Positions 8,721 through 17,710 of a DNA stretch of 64,000 nucleotides are shown here, one piece after another. This stretch comes from Palsa-504 sp963753225 (GTDB taxonomy: Bacteria; Actinomycetota; Actinomycetes; Streptosporangiales; Streptosporangiaceae), in contig CAVWBQ010000025.1 of NCBI GenBank assembly GCA_963753225.1, positions 1 to 64,000 on the forward strand. Direction: 5' to 3'. How positions within the stretch are numbered: the stretch's first letter is position 1; each line of letters starts with the position of its first letter. The notes beneath the pieces were generated by a model, which saw only the letters and a program-made list of their open reading frames with translations, had not been told where the DNA came from and ran no database searches. Made by a program: the position numbers and the translations under genes.

Positions 8721-8843
8721 CGTGTCGCTCATCGCATCTCACGCAGCGCCGTACAGATTCATGCAGAAACACCATGTTTCACGCGGATTGCCGGATTGGA
8801 TGCCGCCCCGGGCACAGCCGCAGGAACAGCGCGAGGCGGCCAG

Positions 8844-8890
8844 GTTCGCCGGGGTTCTTCGGGATTGTTCGCCGGGGGTTCTTCGGGATT
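8844..8890. repeat. Imperfect 23/24-bp tandem repeat
   Basis: GTTCGCCGGG(G)GTTCTTCGGGATT occurs twice in a row, differing by one G. It lies about 20 bp beyond the stop of the small zinc-ribbon gene. Confidence 0.85.
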
Positions 8891-8910
8891 CTTGCGGGTG
8901 GTGCGCGGGA

Positions 8911-9150
8911 TCAAGCAGCCCTGGCAGCTTCGGAAATGCTGCCGCTGCGGACGTACGCGGGCACTGGCAGGCCGATGATCAGCGCGTCGCCGCACACCGT
9001 GCAAGCCCACTCCTGGCAGTCGCCGTCCGGGACGTCGGGACAGCTCGCTGGCTCCGCGTGAAACTGCTCGAACAGCCGCTCTTCGTTGCATCCGGCGCAG
9101 TGCCTAGCCAATTGGGCGCTGCTCAAGCCGACGCTGCTCAGCTGCGTCAT
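8911..9150 (-). CDS. Small zinc-ribbon-like protein (79 aa)
   Basis: Two cysteine pairs are visible, HCAGC near residue 20 and CTVCG near residue 50, with extra Cys and His between them; this suits one structural zinc site. The ATG at 9150 has GAGGAGG about 8 nt upstream; an upstream start at 9180 lacks one. The protein is soluble and I do not recognise a named family. It is divergent from hemE, with 150 bp between the two start codons. Confidence 0.7.
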   Translation of the reverse strand: MTQLSSVGLSSAQLARHCAGCNEERLFEQFHAEPASCPDVPDGDCQEWACTVCGDALIIGLPVPAYVRSGSISEAARAA

Positions 9151-9300
9151 CCTGGCGACCTCCTCGGTGCGATGCGTCACGGGGCTGCGGGAGATGAAAG
9201 GGTTGATGCCGATAGTGGCACGCTCTCACGCTGATTCGTGGGATCTCGGACGGCGTGTCTTCTGGCGACTACCGTGTGGTGATGTGGAAGGATCCCTGAC

Positions 9301-10347
9301 GTGACGTTGACCCAGGCGAAGTCTCCCTTTATGCTGGCCTGCCGGCGAGAGCCGGTGCCCTACACACCGGTCTGGTTCATGCGGCAGGCGGGCCGGTCGC
9401 TGCCGGAGTACCGCCGGGTGCGGGAGGGCATCTCGATGCTCGATTCCTGTACCCGCCCCGAGTTGATCACCGAGATCACTCTGCAGCCGCTGCGCCGGTA
9501 CGACGTGGACGCGGCCATTTTGTTCAGTGACATCGTGGTCCCGTTGCGCGCGGTCGGGATCGACGTGGACATCAAGGCCGGGATCGGCCCGGTGGTCGAG
9601 ACCCCGGTGCGGGCGCCGGAAGACCTGGAGCGGCTGCGCGCGCTGGACCCCGGCGACGTACCCTACGTAACCGAGGCGGTCCGGGCGCTCGTTGCCGAGC
9701 TGGACGAGCGGCCGCTGATCGGCTTCGCGGGAGGGCCCTTCACGCTCGCCTCCTACCTGGTGGAGGGCGGCCCGTCCAAGAACCACGACAAGACCAAGGC
9801 GCTGATGTACGGCAACCCGGCGCTGTGGCACGCATTGCTCGGCCGCCTGGCCGATATCACCATCTCGTTCCTGCGGATCCAGGTGGCCGCGGGGGCTTCG
9901 GCCGTGCAGCTCTTCGACTCATGGGTGGGTGCGGTCAGCCCGGACGATTACCGGCACGCGATCCTGCCGCACACCAGCCGGATCTTTGCGGCGCTCGGGT
10001 CCTCCGGGGTGCCGCGCATCCACTTCGGGGTGGGGACCGGGGAACTGCTCGGGCTGATGGGGGAGGCCGGGGCCAACGTGGTCGGTATCGACTGGCGTAT
10101 CCCGCTCGACGAGGCGGTCCGGCGGGTGGAACCGGGTAAGGCGCTGCAGGGCAACCTCGATCCGGCGATCCTGCTCGCGCCGTGGGAGGTCATCGAGGAG
10201 CGGACCAGGGACGTGCTGGCCCGTGGCCGCACCACCGAGGGTCATGTGTTCAACCTCGGCCACGGGGTGCTGCCGGAAACCGACCCGGACGTGCTGGCCA
10301 GGCTGGCCGACCTGGTGCACGCCGAGTCGGTTCACGCCCCCGCGTGA
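9301..10347 (+). CDS. hemE: Uroporphyrinogen III decarboxylase
   Basis: The enzyme converts uroporphyrinogen III to coproporphyrinogen III in the cytosol by four decarboxylations. The N-terminal signature PVWFMRQAGRSLPEYR (residues 23-38), LFSDIVVPLRAVG (about 74) and GFAGGPFTLASYL are all present, and 348 aa is the family length. The start is GTG with GGAAGGA about 9 nt upstream, and TACCGT (9270-9275) could be the -10. It begins the heme gene group, with hemY and hemQ 1.1 kb downstream. Confidence 0.97.
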   Translation: MTLTQAKSPFMLACRREPVPYTPVWFMRQAGRSLPEYRRVREGISMLDSCTRPELITEITLQPLRRYDVDAAILFSDIVVPLRAVGIDVDIKAGIGPVVETPVRAPEDLERLRALDPGDVPYVTEAVRALVAELDERPLIGFAGGPFTLASYLVEGGPSKNHDKTKALMYGNPALWHALLGRLADITISFLRIQVAAGASAVQLFDSWVGAVSPDDYRHAILPHTSRIFAALGSSGVPRIHFGVGTGELLGLMGEAGANVVGIDWRIPLDEAVRRVEPGKALQGNLDPAILLAPWEVIEERTRDVLARGRTTEGHVFNLGHGVLPETDPDVLARLADLVHAESVHAPA

Positions 10348-10373
10348 ATCCCGGTGCCTGAGCCCGTCCGTCG

Positions 10374-11357
10374 TCAGCTTTCCGGTGAGGCGGGCTGGGC
10401 CGTCGGCCTGCGGCGGGTCAGCCACCGCCTGCCGCGGTAGATCACGTACCCGGCGATGGCCAGGACGACGGCGAACGGCGCGATCGCGCCGAGGAACGCC
10501 AGCGTCCAGGACACGGCGACGCGCAGCGCGTGCCAGCCCGCGCCGAGGCCCCCGGCCAGGGTGGGCGGGGGCTTCGGCCGGTGCGGCACCGGCTTGGCCT
10601 TGGGGCCGAGAATCGTGAGCGTCACCGTCGCGTAACTGGTCTCGTGGCTGAGCGCGCGCTGCTGGGCTTGCATCGATTCCAGGCTGGATTCCTCCTGGTT
10701 GATCTGGTTCTGGACGCCGAGCAGGTCGCCGACCGATCCCGCGTGCGCCAGCAGCGCGCGGAGCTGGGCGATGGCCGCCTGGTCCGAGGTGACCTGGCTG
10801 TTCACGTCGGCCACCTGCTGCGTGACGTCCTGTGCCTTCTGCTGCAGGGCCAGCTGGGTGCCGAGACGCTGACCGAGCTGGCCGAGCGCGGTTGGGTAGG
10901 CCGCGACCGGGATCTTCAGCTGCACGCTGGCGGTGGATTTGGACGGGTGATCGGGATTGATCTGGGCCGTCTCGCTCGAGACGTAGCCGCCCGCGCTCTC
11001 GGCGATCTGGGCCGCCTGGGCGGCGGCCGAGCTGACGTCGCCCGCCCGTACGGTCAGTTGCGCGGTGTAGATGATGCTGCTGGCCGGCGCCAGCCGGGCC
11101 GTGGTGCCGGTGCCGCCCTGGCCGCCCGCGTTGCCGTGGGAGGCGGACCTGGGTACCGGTGCCGCCGCCGCTGACGCGGCGGCGTTCGCCGGCCCGGCCA
11201 CCCCCCCGGCCGTCTCCGCGGCCGCGTCGGACGAACTGGCGGCGCTGTTCGAACTGCCGGAGCATCCCGCGAGGAACATACCCCCGCCGAGCAGGACGCT
11301 GCCGATCATGAGGCCGGCGATGACGCCGTGCCTGGTGCCCCTCGGTGTGTTCCGCAT
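10374..11357 (-). CDS. DUF4349 domain lipoprotein
   Basis: A lipoprotein signal (hydrophobic stretch then LAGC, Cys near residue 32) leads into a low-complexity Ser/Ala linker. The DUF4349 domain follows, with a central coiled coil (about residues 140-230), and a single C-terminal membrane helix (VAVSWTLAFLGAIAPFAVVL) plus a basic tail. It would be anchored at both ends in the membrane with an outside coiled-coil domain. The biochemical role is unknown. It sits on the opposite strand between hemE and hemY. Confidence 0.85.
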   Translation of the reverse strand: MRNTPRGTRHGVIAGLMIGSVLLGGGMFLAGCSGSSNSAASSSDAAAETAGGVAGPANAAASAAAAPVPRSASHGNAGGQGGTGTTARLAPASSIIYTAQLTVRAGDVSSAAAQAAQIAESAGGYVSSETAQINPDHPSKSTASVQLKIPVAAYPTALGQLGQRLGTQLALQQKAQDVTQQVADVNSQVTSDQAAIAQLRALLAHAGSVGDLLGVQNQINQEESSLESMQAQQRALSHETSYATVTLTILGPKAKPVPHRPKPPPTLAGGLGAGWHALRVAVSWTLAFLGAIAPFAVVLAIAGYVIYRGRRWLTRRRPTAQPASPES

Positions 11358-11483
11358 GCCGTTGTGACGGCCGCCGGGATCGGCACGGTTCCTGGCCGGC
11401 GGTCACGATCGCGCAGCGGCCCGGCCGCGCCCAGGTCACGACCGCGTGCCCACCTCAGGTGCGCCGCACTGGGTGGCGTCTGC

Positions 11484-11489
11484 CAGGCT
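11484..11489 (+). promoter_or_regulatory. Candidate leaderless -10 (CAGGCT) for hemY
   Basis: CAGGCT ends 6 nt before the ATG at 11496. It is a weaker match than the TANNNT copies but the spacing is identical. Confidence 0.35.
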
Positions 11490-11495
11490 GGAGAC

Positions 11496-12974
11496 ATGGA
11501 GCCTACGAACGTGCGGCCGCACGTGGTGATCGTGGGCGGCGGGATCTCCGGGCTCGCGGCAGCGTTCTTCCTCAGGGACGAGGCCGTCAGGGTGACCGTG
11601 CTCGAGGGGTCGCCGCGGCTCGGGGGAAAGCTGTCCGTGTCCGAGATCGCCGGCGCCGCCGTCGACGAGGGAGCCGAGGCGCTGCTGGTCACCCGTCCGG
11701 AGGGAATCGCGCTGATCGCCGAGGCCGGGCTGGGCGACCAGCGCACCGACCCCGGGCCGACGTCGTCCGCGATCTGGACGCTGGGCGCGCTCCGGCCGCT
11801 GCCGCGGCGCCAGTTCATGGGCGTGCCATCCGACATGGCCGAACTCGCCAGGTCGGGGGTGCTGTCCGGCGAAGGCGTGGCCCGCGCCGGGCAGGACCTC
11901 GAGTTGCCGCCCACCGCCCGCGACGGCGACGTGTCCGTCGCCGGGTACGTCGGGGCGCGCCTGGGCGCAGAGGTGGTGGACCGGCTGGTCGACCCGCTGC
12001 TGGGCGGGGTCTACGCCGGGCGTTCGGCAGAACTTTCCTTCGACGCCACGCTGCCCGCGCTGGCGGCCGCGTCCCGGCGGCACAGGTCCCTCGCGGAGGC
12101 GGCGCGGTCCCTGCTGCCGCCGCAGGCGCCGGGCTCGGGTACCCGCGCGAGCCGGCCGGTGTTCACCACGCTCACCGGCGGCCTTGGCGCGCTCCCCGAC
12201 TACCTGGCCAAGGTGTCGGGCGCGGAGGTGCGCACCGGCGCGATGGCCCGTGAGCTCACGCCCGCCGGGCACGGCTGGCGGGTCACCGTGGGCACTGCGG
12301 CGGCGCCCGGGCAGGTCGACGCCGACGCGGTGATCCTCGCGGTCCCGGCGCGGCCCGCGGGCCGCCTGCTGGCTGGCGTTCCCGGCGCGTCGGCCGCGGT
12401 CACGGCGTTCGGCCAGATCCGCTACGCGAGCATGGCAATCGTCACGCTCGCCTATCCGCGGTCCGCCTTCCCCGCCCCCGGCCTGGCCGCCCTCGGCTGG
12501 AGCGGGTACCTGGTGCCGGCCGTGGACGGGCGGGCCGTCAAGGCGGTCACCTTTTCCACCGTCAAGTGGCCGCACCTGGCCGGAGCCCCCGGGTCCGGGG
12601 ACGGGACCCTGGAGATCGTGCGCTGCTCGGTCGGCCGGATCGGGGAGGAGGCGCTGCTGCAGCGCGCCGACGACGAGCTGGCCGCGCTGGCCGCGGCCGA
12701 ACTGGCCGCGGCCACCGGGGTGCGGGGCGGGCCGGCGGCCACCAGGGTGACCCGCTGGGGCGGCGCGCTGCCCCAGTACACGGTGGGGCACCTGGACCGG
12801 GTGGCAGCGATCCGCGCGGCGGCGGCGGCCCAGCCGGGGCTCGCGGTCTGCGGCGCGGCCTACGACGGGGTGGGCATACCGGCCTGCGTCGCGACCGCAC
12901 GCGCGGCGGCCGGCCAGGTGCTGGCGTTCCTCGCGGGCAGGCCGCCGGCCGGTGACTCGGGTGCGGTCCGGTAA
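11496..12974 (+). CDS. hemY: Coproporphyrinogen III/protoporphyrinogen oxidase, HemY type
   Basis: This FAD enzyme oxidises coproporphyrinogen III to coproporphyrin III in the actinobacterial heme route. The N-terminal dinucleotide motif VVIVGGGISGLAAAF (residues 10-24) and the C-terminal CGAAYDGVGIPACVATAR segment that closes the FAD site are both present; YAGRSAELSF lies mid-protein. 492 aa is normal. The frame is open upstream to 11328, but the ATG at 11496 directly precedes the FAD motif and has a -10 six bases away. HemQ follows after 23 bp. Confidence 0.93.
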   Translation: MEPTNVRPHVVIVGGGISGLAAAFFLRDEAVRVTVLEGSPRLGGKLSVSEIAGAAVDEGAEALLVTRPEGIALIAEAGLGDQRTDPGPTSSAIWTLGALRPLPRRQFMGVPSDMAELARSGVLSGEGVARAGQDLELPPTARDGDVSVAGYVGARLGAEVVDRLVDPLLGGVYAGRSAELSFDATLPALAAASRRHRSLAEAARSLLPPQAPGSGTRASRPVFTTLTGGLGALPDYLAKVSGAEVRTGAMARELTPAGHGWRVTVGTAAAPGQVDADAVILAVPARPAGRLLAGVPGASAAVTAFGQIRYASMAIVTLAYPRSAFPAPGLAALGWSGYLVPAVDGRAVKAVTFSTVKWPHLAGAPGSGDGTLEIVRCSVGRIGEEALLQRADDELAALAAAELAAATGVRGGPAATRVTRWGGALPQYTVGHLDRVAAIRAAAAAQPGLAVCGAAYDGVGIPACVATARAAAGQVLAFLAGRPPAGDSGAVR

Positions 12975-12985
12975 CCGCCGTGGCG

Positions 12986-12991
12986 GACAAT
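12986..12991 (+). promoter_or_regulatory. Leaderless -10 (GACAAT) for hemQ
   Basis: GACAAT is exactly 6 nt before the ATG at 12998, inside the short hemY-hemQ gap, so hemQ may have its own leaderless promoter as well as readthrough from hemY. Confidence 0.5.
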
Positions 12992-12997
12992 GGTGGC

Positions 12998-13717
12998 ATG
13001 GCTGATGAACCTCAGACGGCCCGAAAGCCGAAAGCCCGTGATCTCAACGAGCTGGTCCGCTACACCATGTGGTCGGTGTTCCGGGTCAGCGACCGGGGCG
13101 TGCTCGAGGCCGCCGGCCCCGGCGAGGCAGCGGCCGAGGTGACCGAGCTGCTCGACCAGGCGACGGGCAAGGGCATTGTCACCCGCGGCTGCTACGACAT
13201 CCAGGGCCTGCGCGCGGACGCGGACTTCATGTTCTGGTGGGTGGCACCGACCTCGGATGACCTGCAGGAACTGTACGCGCGCTTCCGCCGGACCCGTCTC
13301 GGCCGCTGCAGCGAGCCGGTCTGGTCGGTGATGGCGCTGCACCGCCCGGCCGAATTCAACAAGGGTCACATCCCCGCCTTCCTGGCCGAAGAGGAGCCGC
13401 GCGCGTACGTGAGCGTGTACCCGTTCGTCCGCTCCTACCAGTGGTACCTGCTGGATCCAGCGGAGCGCAGGCGGCTGCTCGCCGAGCACGGGATGATGGC
13501 GCGCGAGTACCCGGACGTGCGGGCCAACACGGTCGCCTGCTTCTCGCTCAACGACTACGAGTGGATCCTCGCGTTTGAGGCCGACGAGCTGCACCGGATC
13601 GTAGACCTGATGCGCCACCTGCGAGGCGCGGAGGCGCGGCTGCACACCCGGGTGGAGATCCCGTTCTACACCGGCCGCCGCAAGCCCGTTGGCGAGCTCG
13701 TCGCGAGCCTGGCCTAG
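12998..13717 (+). CDS. hemQ: Coproheme decarboxylase (chlorite-dismutase family)
   Basis: HemQ/ChdC makes heme b from coproheme by two oxidative decarboxylations. The 239-aa protein has the ferredoxin-like repeat signatures: LNELVRYTMWSVFRV at the N-terminus, YDIQGLRADADFMFWW (about 63-78), YPFVRSYQWYLLDP and AEHGMMAREYPDVRANT, with His residues for heme contacts. The start at 12998 follows a GACAAT hexamer; the in-frame upstream codon at 12980 lies within the promoter. hemY before it and arfB after it (10 bp) suggest one transcript. Confidence 0.95.
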   Translation: MADEPQTARKPKARDLNELVRYTMWSVFRVSDRGVLEAAGPGEAAAEVTELLDQATGKGIVTRGCYDIQGLRADADFMFWWVAPTSDDLQELYARFRRTRLGRCSEPVWSVMALHRPAEFNKGHIPAFLAEEEPRAYVSVYPFVRSYQWYLLDPAERRRLLAEHGMMAREYPDVRANTVACFSLNDYEWILAFEADELHRIVDLMRHLRGAEARLHTRVEIPFYTGRRKPVGELVASLA

Positions 13718-13727
13718 CCGCGTCCAG

Positions 13728-14162
13728 ATGCCTGACGACCTGCGGGTGAACGGCTGGCTGCTGATCCCGGGCAGCGAGCTGAACGAGCGCTTCTCCCGGT
13801 CATCGGGCCCCGGCGGCCAGTCGGTCAACACCGCGGACAGCCGGGTCGAGCTCTCCTTCGACGTGGAGCGGTCGGTCGTGCTTCCCGGCTGGGCGCGGGC
13901 CAGGATCTCCGAACGGCTGGCCGGGCGGCTGGCCGGGGGCGTGCTCACCGTGGCCGCCTCCGATCAGCGCAGCCAGCTCGCCAACCGCCAGGGGGCCAGG
14001 GCCCGGCTGGCCGCCCTGCTCAGGGACGCGGTCGCCCCGCCGCAGCGTCCGCGCGTCCCGACCCGGCCCGGCCGGGGCGCGAACGAGCGCCGCCTGGAGG
14101 CCAAGCGCCAGCGCGCCGCCGTCAAGCGCCGACGCCGCATCGACCGGACCGACCCGGACTGA
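13728..14162 (+). CDS. arfB: Peptidyl-tRNA hydrolase ArfB/YaeJ (GGQ ribosome rescue factor)
   Basis: The catalytic GGQ lies at residues 29-31 within SRSSGPGGQSVNTADSRVEL. It is followed by the RF-1 fold and a Lys/Arg-rich C-terminal tail (QRAAVKRRRRIDRT), which in ArfB enters the empty mRNA channel. It frees stalled ribosomes by hydrolysing peptidyl-tRNA without a stop codon. 144 aa is the usual size. It lies 10 bp after hemQ and ends near the convergent cupin gene. Confidence 0.92.
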   Translation: MPDDLRVNGWLLIPGSELNERFSRSSGPGGQSVNTADSRVELSFDVERSVVLPGWARARISERLAGRLAGGVLTVAASDQRSQLANRQGARARLAALLRDAVAPPQRPRVPTRPGRGANERRLEAKRQRAAVKRRRRIDRTDPD

Positions 14163-14166
14163 CGGC

Positions 14167-14194
14167 GAAGACCCGGTTACGAAGACCCGGTTAC
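14167..14194. repeat. Two 14-bp tandem units at a convergent gene junction
   Basis: GAAGACCCGGTTAC is present twice (14167-14180, 14181-14194). The second copy supplies the stop codon of the cupin gene on the minus strand. Confidence 0.9.
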
Positions 14195-14583
14195 AGGGAC
14201 GGCACGTTGACCACGATCGCTTCCTGCGTCGACCTGGCGATCACCACGACGGCTTCGGTATCGGGGGAGGGGTTCTCCTCCCGGTGCGGCACGTGCGGCG
14301 GCACCCATATGTAGTCGCCAGGCACCGTCTCCAGCCGGACTTCCGATCCGCTGTCCGGGTCGCGGAAGACGAACACCGGGTGGCCCGACACCACATAGAT
14401 GCCCGTTTCTGAGTCACCGTGGTGATGGTTGCCCGAGGAGGCTCCCGGCAGCACCACGGTCCGCCCCATCCACAGCGCTGAGGCGCCGGTGAGGTCGCCG
14501 GATATGGCGGCCGAGCGGATCATCCCGCCGGTCTGCGCGGTGGCGGCGGAAAGGGAATCCCCTCGGATCAGGCGCAGGCTCAT
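14191..14583 (-). CDS. Single-domain cupin protein
   Basis: This 130-aa cupin has motif 1 as GNHHHGDSETGIYVVSG (about residues 52-68) with three metal-binding histidines and Glu, and motif 2 near PGDYIWVPPHVPHREEN (about 88-105). It may be a metal-dependent isomerase or dioxygenase, or a small-molecule sensor; the substrate is unknown. The ATG at 14583 is preferred over 14646 because TACGCT lies exactly 6 nt upstream and the cupin fold begins there. It is divergent from the LAL regulator. Confidence 0.85.
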   Translation of the reverse strand: MSLRLIRGDSLSAATAQTGGMIRSAAISGDLTGASALWMGRTVVLPGASSGNHHHGDSETGIYVVSGHPVFVFRDPDSGSEVRLETVPGDYIWVPPHVPHREENPSPDTEAVVVIARSTQEAIVVNVPSL

Positions 14584-14589
14584 GGGCGC

Positions 14590-14595
14590 AGCGTA
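14590..14595 (-). promoter_or_regulatory. Leaderless -10 (TACGCT) for the cupin gene
   Basis: TACGCT is 6 nt before the ATG at 14583 on the minus strand. It also decides the start codon. Confidence 0.6.
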
Positions 14596-14637
14596 CCGCC
14601 GGGAGCATAACGAATCGGAATTGTCGCCACCCGGTGC

Positions 14638-14643
14638 GATACT
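14638..14643 (+). promoter_or_regulatory. Leaderless -10 (GATACT) for the LAL regulator
   Basis: GATACT is 6 nt before the ATG at 14650. Confidence 0.5.
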
Positions 14644-14649
14644 CAAGCA

Positions 14650-17643
14650 ATGGTGCTACGGGTGTCAGCGGGCCGCATGGTCGGGCGGGACGACGAACTC
14701 GGCCGCCTGCTCACGCTGCTCGATGACGCCGAGGCGGGCCGTTCGGTGGTCGCGCTGGTCAGCGGCGACGCGGGGGTGGGCAAGTCCCGGCTGGTCGGTG
14801 AGGCCACGCGGCTCGCCGCGGGCCGCGGGTTCACCGTACTCTCCGGCCAGTGCGCGGAGCTCGGCGACAGCGTGCCCTACCTGCCGCTGGCGGACGCGCT
14901 GCGGGGCGCGGCCTTTTCCGGCGCGGTCCGTGACGCGCTGAGCTCGCGTCCGGCCCTGAGCATGCTGCTGCCCGAGGGCGGCGGAGGCCTCACCGTCGAC
15001 TCGGATCGTTCTGGCCTGGCCCGGCAGCAGATGTTCGGCGGTGTGCTCGGCCTGCTCACCGAGCTCGCGGCCGCGGGCCCGGTGCTGCTGGTGCTCGAGG
15101 ACCTGCACTGGGCCGACGCCTCGACTCGGGACCTAGTCACATTCCTGTCCCGGATGCTGCACAGGGAACGGGTCGCGCTGATCGGGACCTACCGTACCGA
15201 CGACCTGCACCGGCGGCACCCGCTCCGGCCCGTGGTGGCCGAGCTGCTGCGGCTGCCCGGCGTCATCGCGGTCGACCTCGCCCCGCTGGACCCCTCGGCC
15301 CTGGCCGAGCACCTGACGGCGGCCGCGCAGGGCCGGATCGGCGCCACGGAGCTGAACGGCATCGTGGCCCGGGCCGAGGGCAACGCCTACTACGCCGAGG
15401 AATTGCTCGCCGCCTCGGTCAGCGGCGACCGTTCGGAGCAGAGCCTGCCCGCCGGGCTGGCGGCGCTGCTGCTCAGCCGCGTGGAGCAGCTCTCCGACGC
15501 CGCCCAGCGGGTGCTCCGCGCGGCGGCGGTGGCCGGCCGCAAAGCCGACGACGAGCTGGTCCAGGCCGCGTCGGGCCTGGTGTCGGCCGAGTACGAGGCC
15601 GCCGTGCGGGAGGCCGTCACTCACCAGCTCCTCGTGCCCGACGGCACCGAGGGCTACGTGTTCCGGCATGCCCTGCTGCGCGAGGCGGTCTACGGTGACC
15701 TGCTGCCGGGCGAGCGCACCAGGCTGCACGGCACGATGAGCGCACTGCTGTCCGACGAGCACCGGCTGGCCGTGCCGGGAACCCTGGCCGAGCTGGCCCA
15801 GCACTGCCTGGCCAGCCACGACATCCCGGGGGCGTTCGCCGCCTCCATCAGGGCCGGCGACGAAGCCGAGCGGCTGGGCGCGCCGGCCGAGGCGCACCGG
15901 CACTACGACCAGGCGCTCGCCCTGTGGGAGCGGGTGTCCGAGCCGGAGGAGACGGCCGGCATGGCCCGCGGCAAGCTCGGCCTGCTGTCCGCGACAAACG
16001 CGGCGGACAGCGGCGACGTCGACCGGGCCGTGCACCTGCTCAGGCGGCTGCGGCAGGCCCTCGCCCAGGCCGACAAGGGGCACGAGGAAGTGAACCTGGC
16101 CAGCCGGATCGGTGAGCGGCTCGCCTTCTACCTGTGGACGACCGACGACGCCAAGGCCGCCGCCGAGGCCGTCGAGATCGCCCAGGCGACGGTGGACCAG
16201 ACGCCCGCCGACCCGCCGACCTGGCAGTACGCCCGGGCGGTGGCTACGTACGCCAACACCTTGCTGGTCGACGACGACTTCGACGTGGTCCGGGAGCAGG
16301 CCGAGAACGCGCTCGCCGCGGCCCGCGCGGCCAACGCCCCCTGGGTGCAGGCCGACGCGCTGGTCACCCTGGGGTTCCTCAGCAACCGCGAGGGCCGCAA
16401 CGACGAGGCCATCAAGCTGCTGACCGAGGCCCACAAGCAGGCCCGCGAGGCCAAGGTGCTCGGCGTGGAGCTGCGGGCCGCATACCACCTGGCCCGGGCG
16501 CACCTGGAGCACGGCGACCTGAAGGCCGGCGGGGCCGTGGCGCACGAGGGCACCAAGCGGGCCAACCAGACCGGGCTCGGTCTCGCGCCGTACGGCACCG
16601 ACGTGCAGCACCTGCACTTCCAGTGCCACTACGCCGACGGCAAGTGGGACCACGCCCAGGAGATCGCGGACGGCTTCCCGGTCCGGGTCACCAGCATTCC
16701 CGAGGCCTCGCTGTCCTCGATGGCGCTGTTCATCGACGTGGCGCGCGCCAACCCGGCCGTGGAGGAGCGGCACGCCTGGATCGAGCCGTTCCTGTCGGCC
16801 CACGGCTTCGACGGGTTCATCGCGCGCGGGCTGATCGCCGAGCACGCCCTCTGGCAGGGCGACACCGAGGAAGCACTGGCCCAGGCGCGCGCCGCGATCA
16901 ACCTCGTCTACGAGCCACCCTGGGGTTTTCATCCCTCGGCCATCAGGCCGGCCGCGGTCGCGATGTGCGCTCTGGCCGGCCGCGCGGTGCAGGCCAGGGC
17001 CACCGGCGACGACGCCGCCGCGGCCGAGGCGGTCGCCGCGGCCGGCGAGCTGCTGCAGATCGCCCGCGAGGGGGCGGCGTTCCCCAAGCGGCCCAAGTTC
17101 ATCCTCGGGCCCGAGGGCCGGGGCTGGCTGGCCCGGGCCGAGGCCGAGTACCGCCGGGCCAGCGGCGGCAACGACCCGCAGGCGTGGCAGGCGGTCCTCG
17201 ACGCGTTCGGTCCCGGCTATGTCTACGAGATTGCCCGCACCCGGTGGCGGCTGGCCGAGGCGCTCGCCGAGGCAGGCCGGCGGGACGAGGCGGCGGAGCA
17301 GTGGCACCAGGCGGTGCAGATCGCGGACAGGCTCGCCGCCCGGCCGCTGCGCCGCGCGCTCGACGACCTGGCCCGCCGGGCCAGGATCGGGGCCGCCGAG
17401 GCGCGCGGCGACGGCGCGGTGCTGGCCTCGCTGACCAGCCGGGAACGCGAGGTCCTCCGGCTCATCGCCGCGGGCCGGAGCAACAGGGAGATCGCTTCCG
17501 TGCTGTTCATCGCGCCGAAGACGGCCAGCGTGCACGTGTCCAACATCCTCGGCAAGCTCGGCGCCGCCAGCCGCACCGAGGCGGCCGCCATCGCGCACCG
17601 CGAGGGCCTCATCCCGCAGGCCGCCCAACCCTCAGGACGCTGA
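14650..17643 (+). CDS. LAL-family LuxR regulator (AAA ATPase, TPR, HTH)
   Basis: A 997-aa large ATP-binding LuxR-type regulator. Walker A is GDAGVGKSR (residues 39-47) and Walker B is VLLVLEDLHWAD (about 144-155). A winged-helix segment and a long array of TPR-like helical repeats fill the middle. The C-terminal LuxR HTH starts at LTSREREVLRLIAAGRSNRE (about 930). Such proteins bind ATP and an inducer, then activate catabolic or secondary-metabolism genes. The target is not evident; the cupin is divergently arranged 66 bp away and is a candidate. Confidence 0.93.
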   Translation: MVLRVSAGRMVGRDDELGRLLTLLDDAEAGRSVVALVSGDAGVGKSRLVGEATRLAAGRGFTVLSGQCAELGDSVPYLPLADALRGAAFSGAVRDALSSRPALSMLLPEGGGGLTVDSDRSGLARQQMFGGVLGLLTELAAAGPVLLVLEDLHWADASTRDLVTFLSRMLHRERVALIGTYRTDDLHRRHPLRPVVAELLRLPGVIAVDLAPLDPSALAEHLTAAAQGRIGATELNGIVARAEGNAYYAEELLAASVSGDRSEQSLPAGLAALLLSRVEQLSDAAQRVLRAAAVAGRKADDELVQAASGLVSAEYEAAVREAVTHQLLVPDGTEGYVFRHALLREAVYGDLLPGERTRLHGTMSALLSDEHRLAVPGTLAELAQHCLASHDIPGAFAASIRAGDEAERLGAPAEAHRHYDQALALWERVSEPEETAGMARGKLGLLSATNAADSGDVDRAVHLLRRLRQALAQADKGHEEVNLASRIGERLAFYLWTTDDAKAAAEAVEIAQATVDQTPADPPTWQYARAVATYANTLLVDDDFDVVREQAENALAAARAANAPWVQADALVTLGFLSNREGRNDEAIKLLTEAHKQAREAKVLGVELRAAYHLARAHLEHGDLKAGGAVAHEGTKRANQTGLGLAPYGTDVQHLHFQCHYADGKWDHAQEIADGFPVRVTSIPEASLSSMALFIDVARANPAVEERHAWIEPFLSAHGFDGFIARGLIAEHALWQGDTEEALAQARAAINLVYEPPWGFHPSAIRPAAVAMCALAGRAVQARATGDDAAAAEAVAAAGELLQIAREGAAFPKRPKFILGPEGRGWLARAEAEYRRASGGNDPQAWQAVLDAFGPGYVYEIARTRWRLAEALAEAGRRDEAAEQWHQAVQIADRLAARPLRRALDDLARRARIGAAEARGDGAVLASLTSREREVLRLIAAGRSNREIASVLFIAPKTASVHVSNILGKLGAASRTEAAAIAHREGLIPQAAQPSGR

Positions 17644-17710
17644 CCTCCCGGCGCTCCCGATCCGCGGGAACGGCTCAAGGAGGAACCAAGGCGTCCCTGG
17701 CGGGCCCAGC

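Noticed and set aside
15133..17628. 831-codon open frame antisense to the LAL regulator
   Set aside because: Same shadow effect; the plus-strand LAL domains are complete and the antisense product resembles no protein family.
14650..17643. Secondary-metabolite cluster around the LAL regulator
   Set aside because: No polyketide synthase, NRPS, terpene or RiPP enzymes lie nearby; the neighbours are heme synthesis and oxidoreductase genes.
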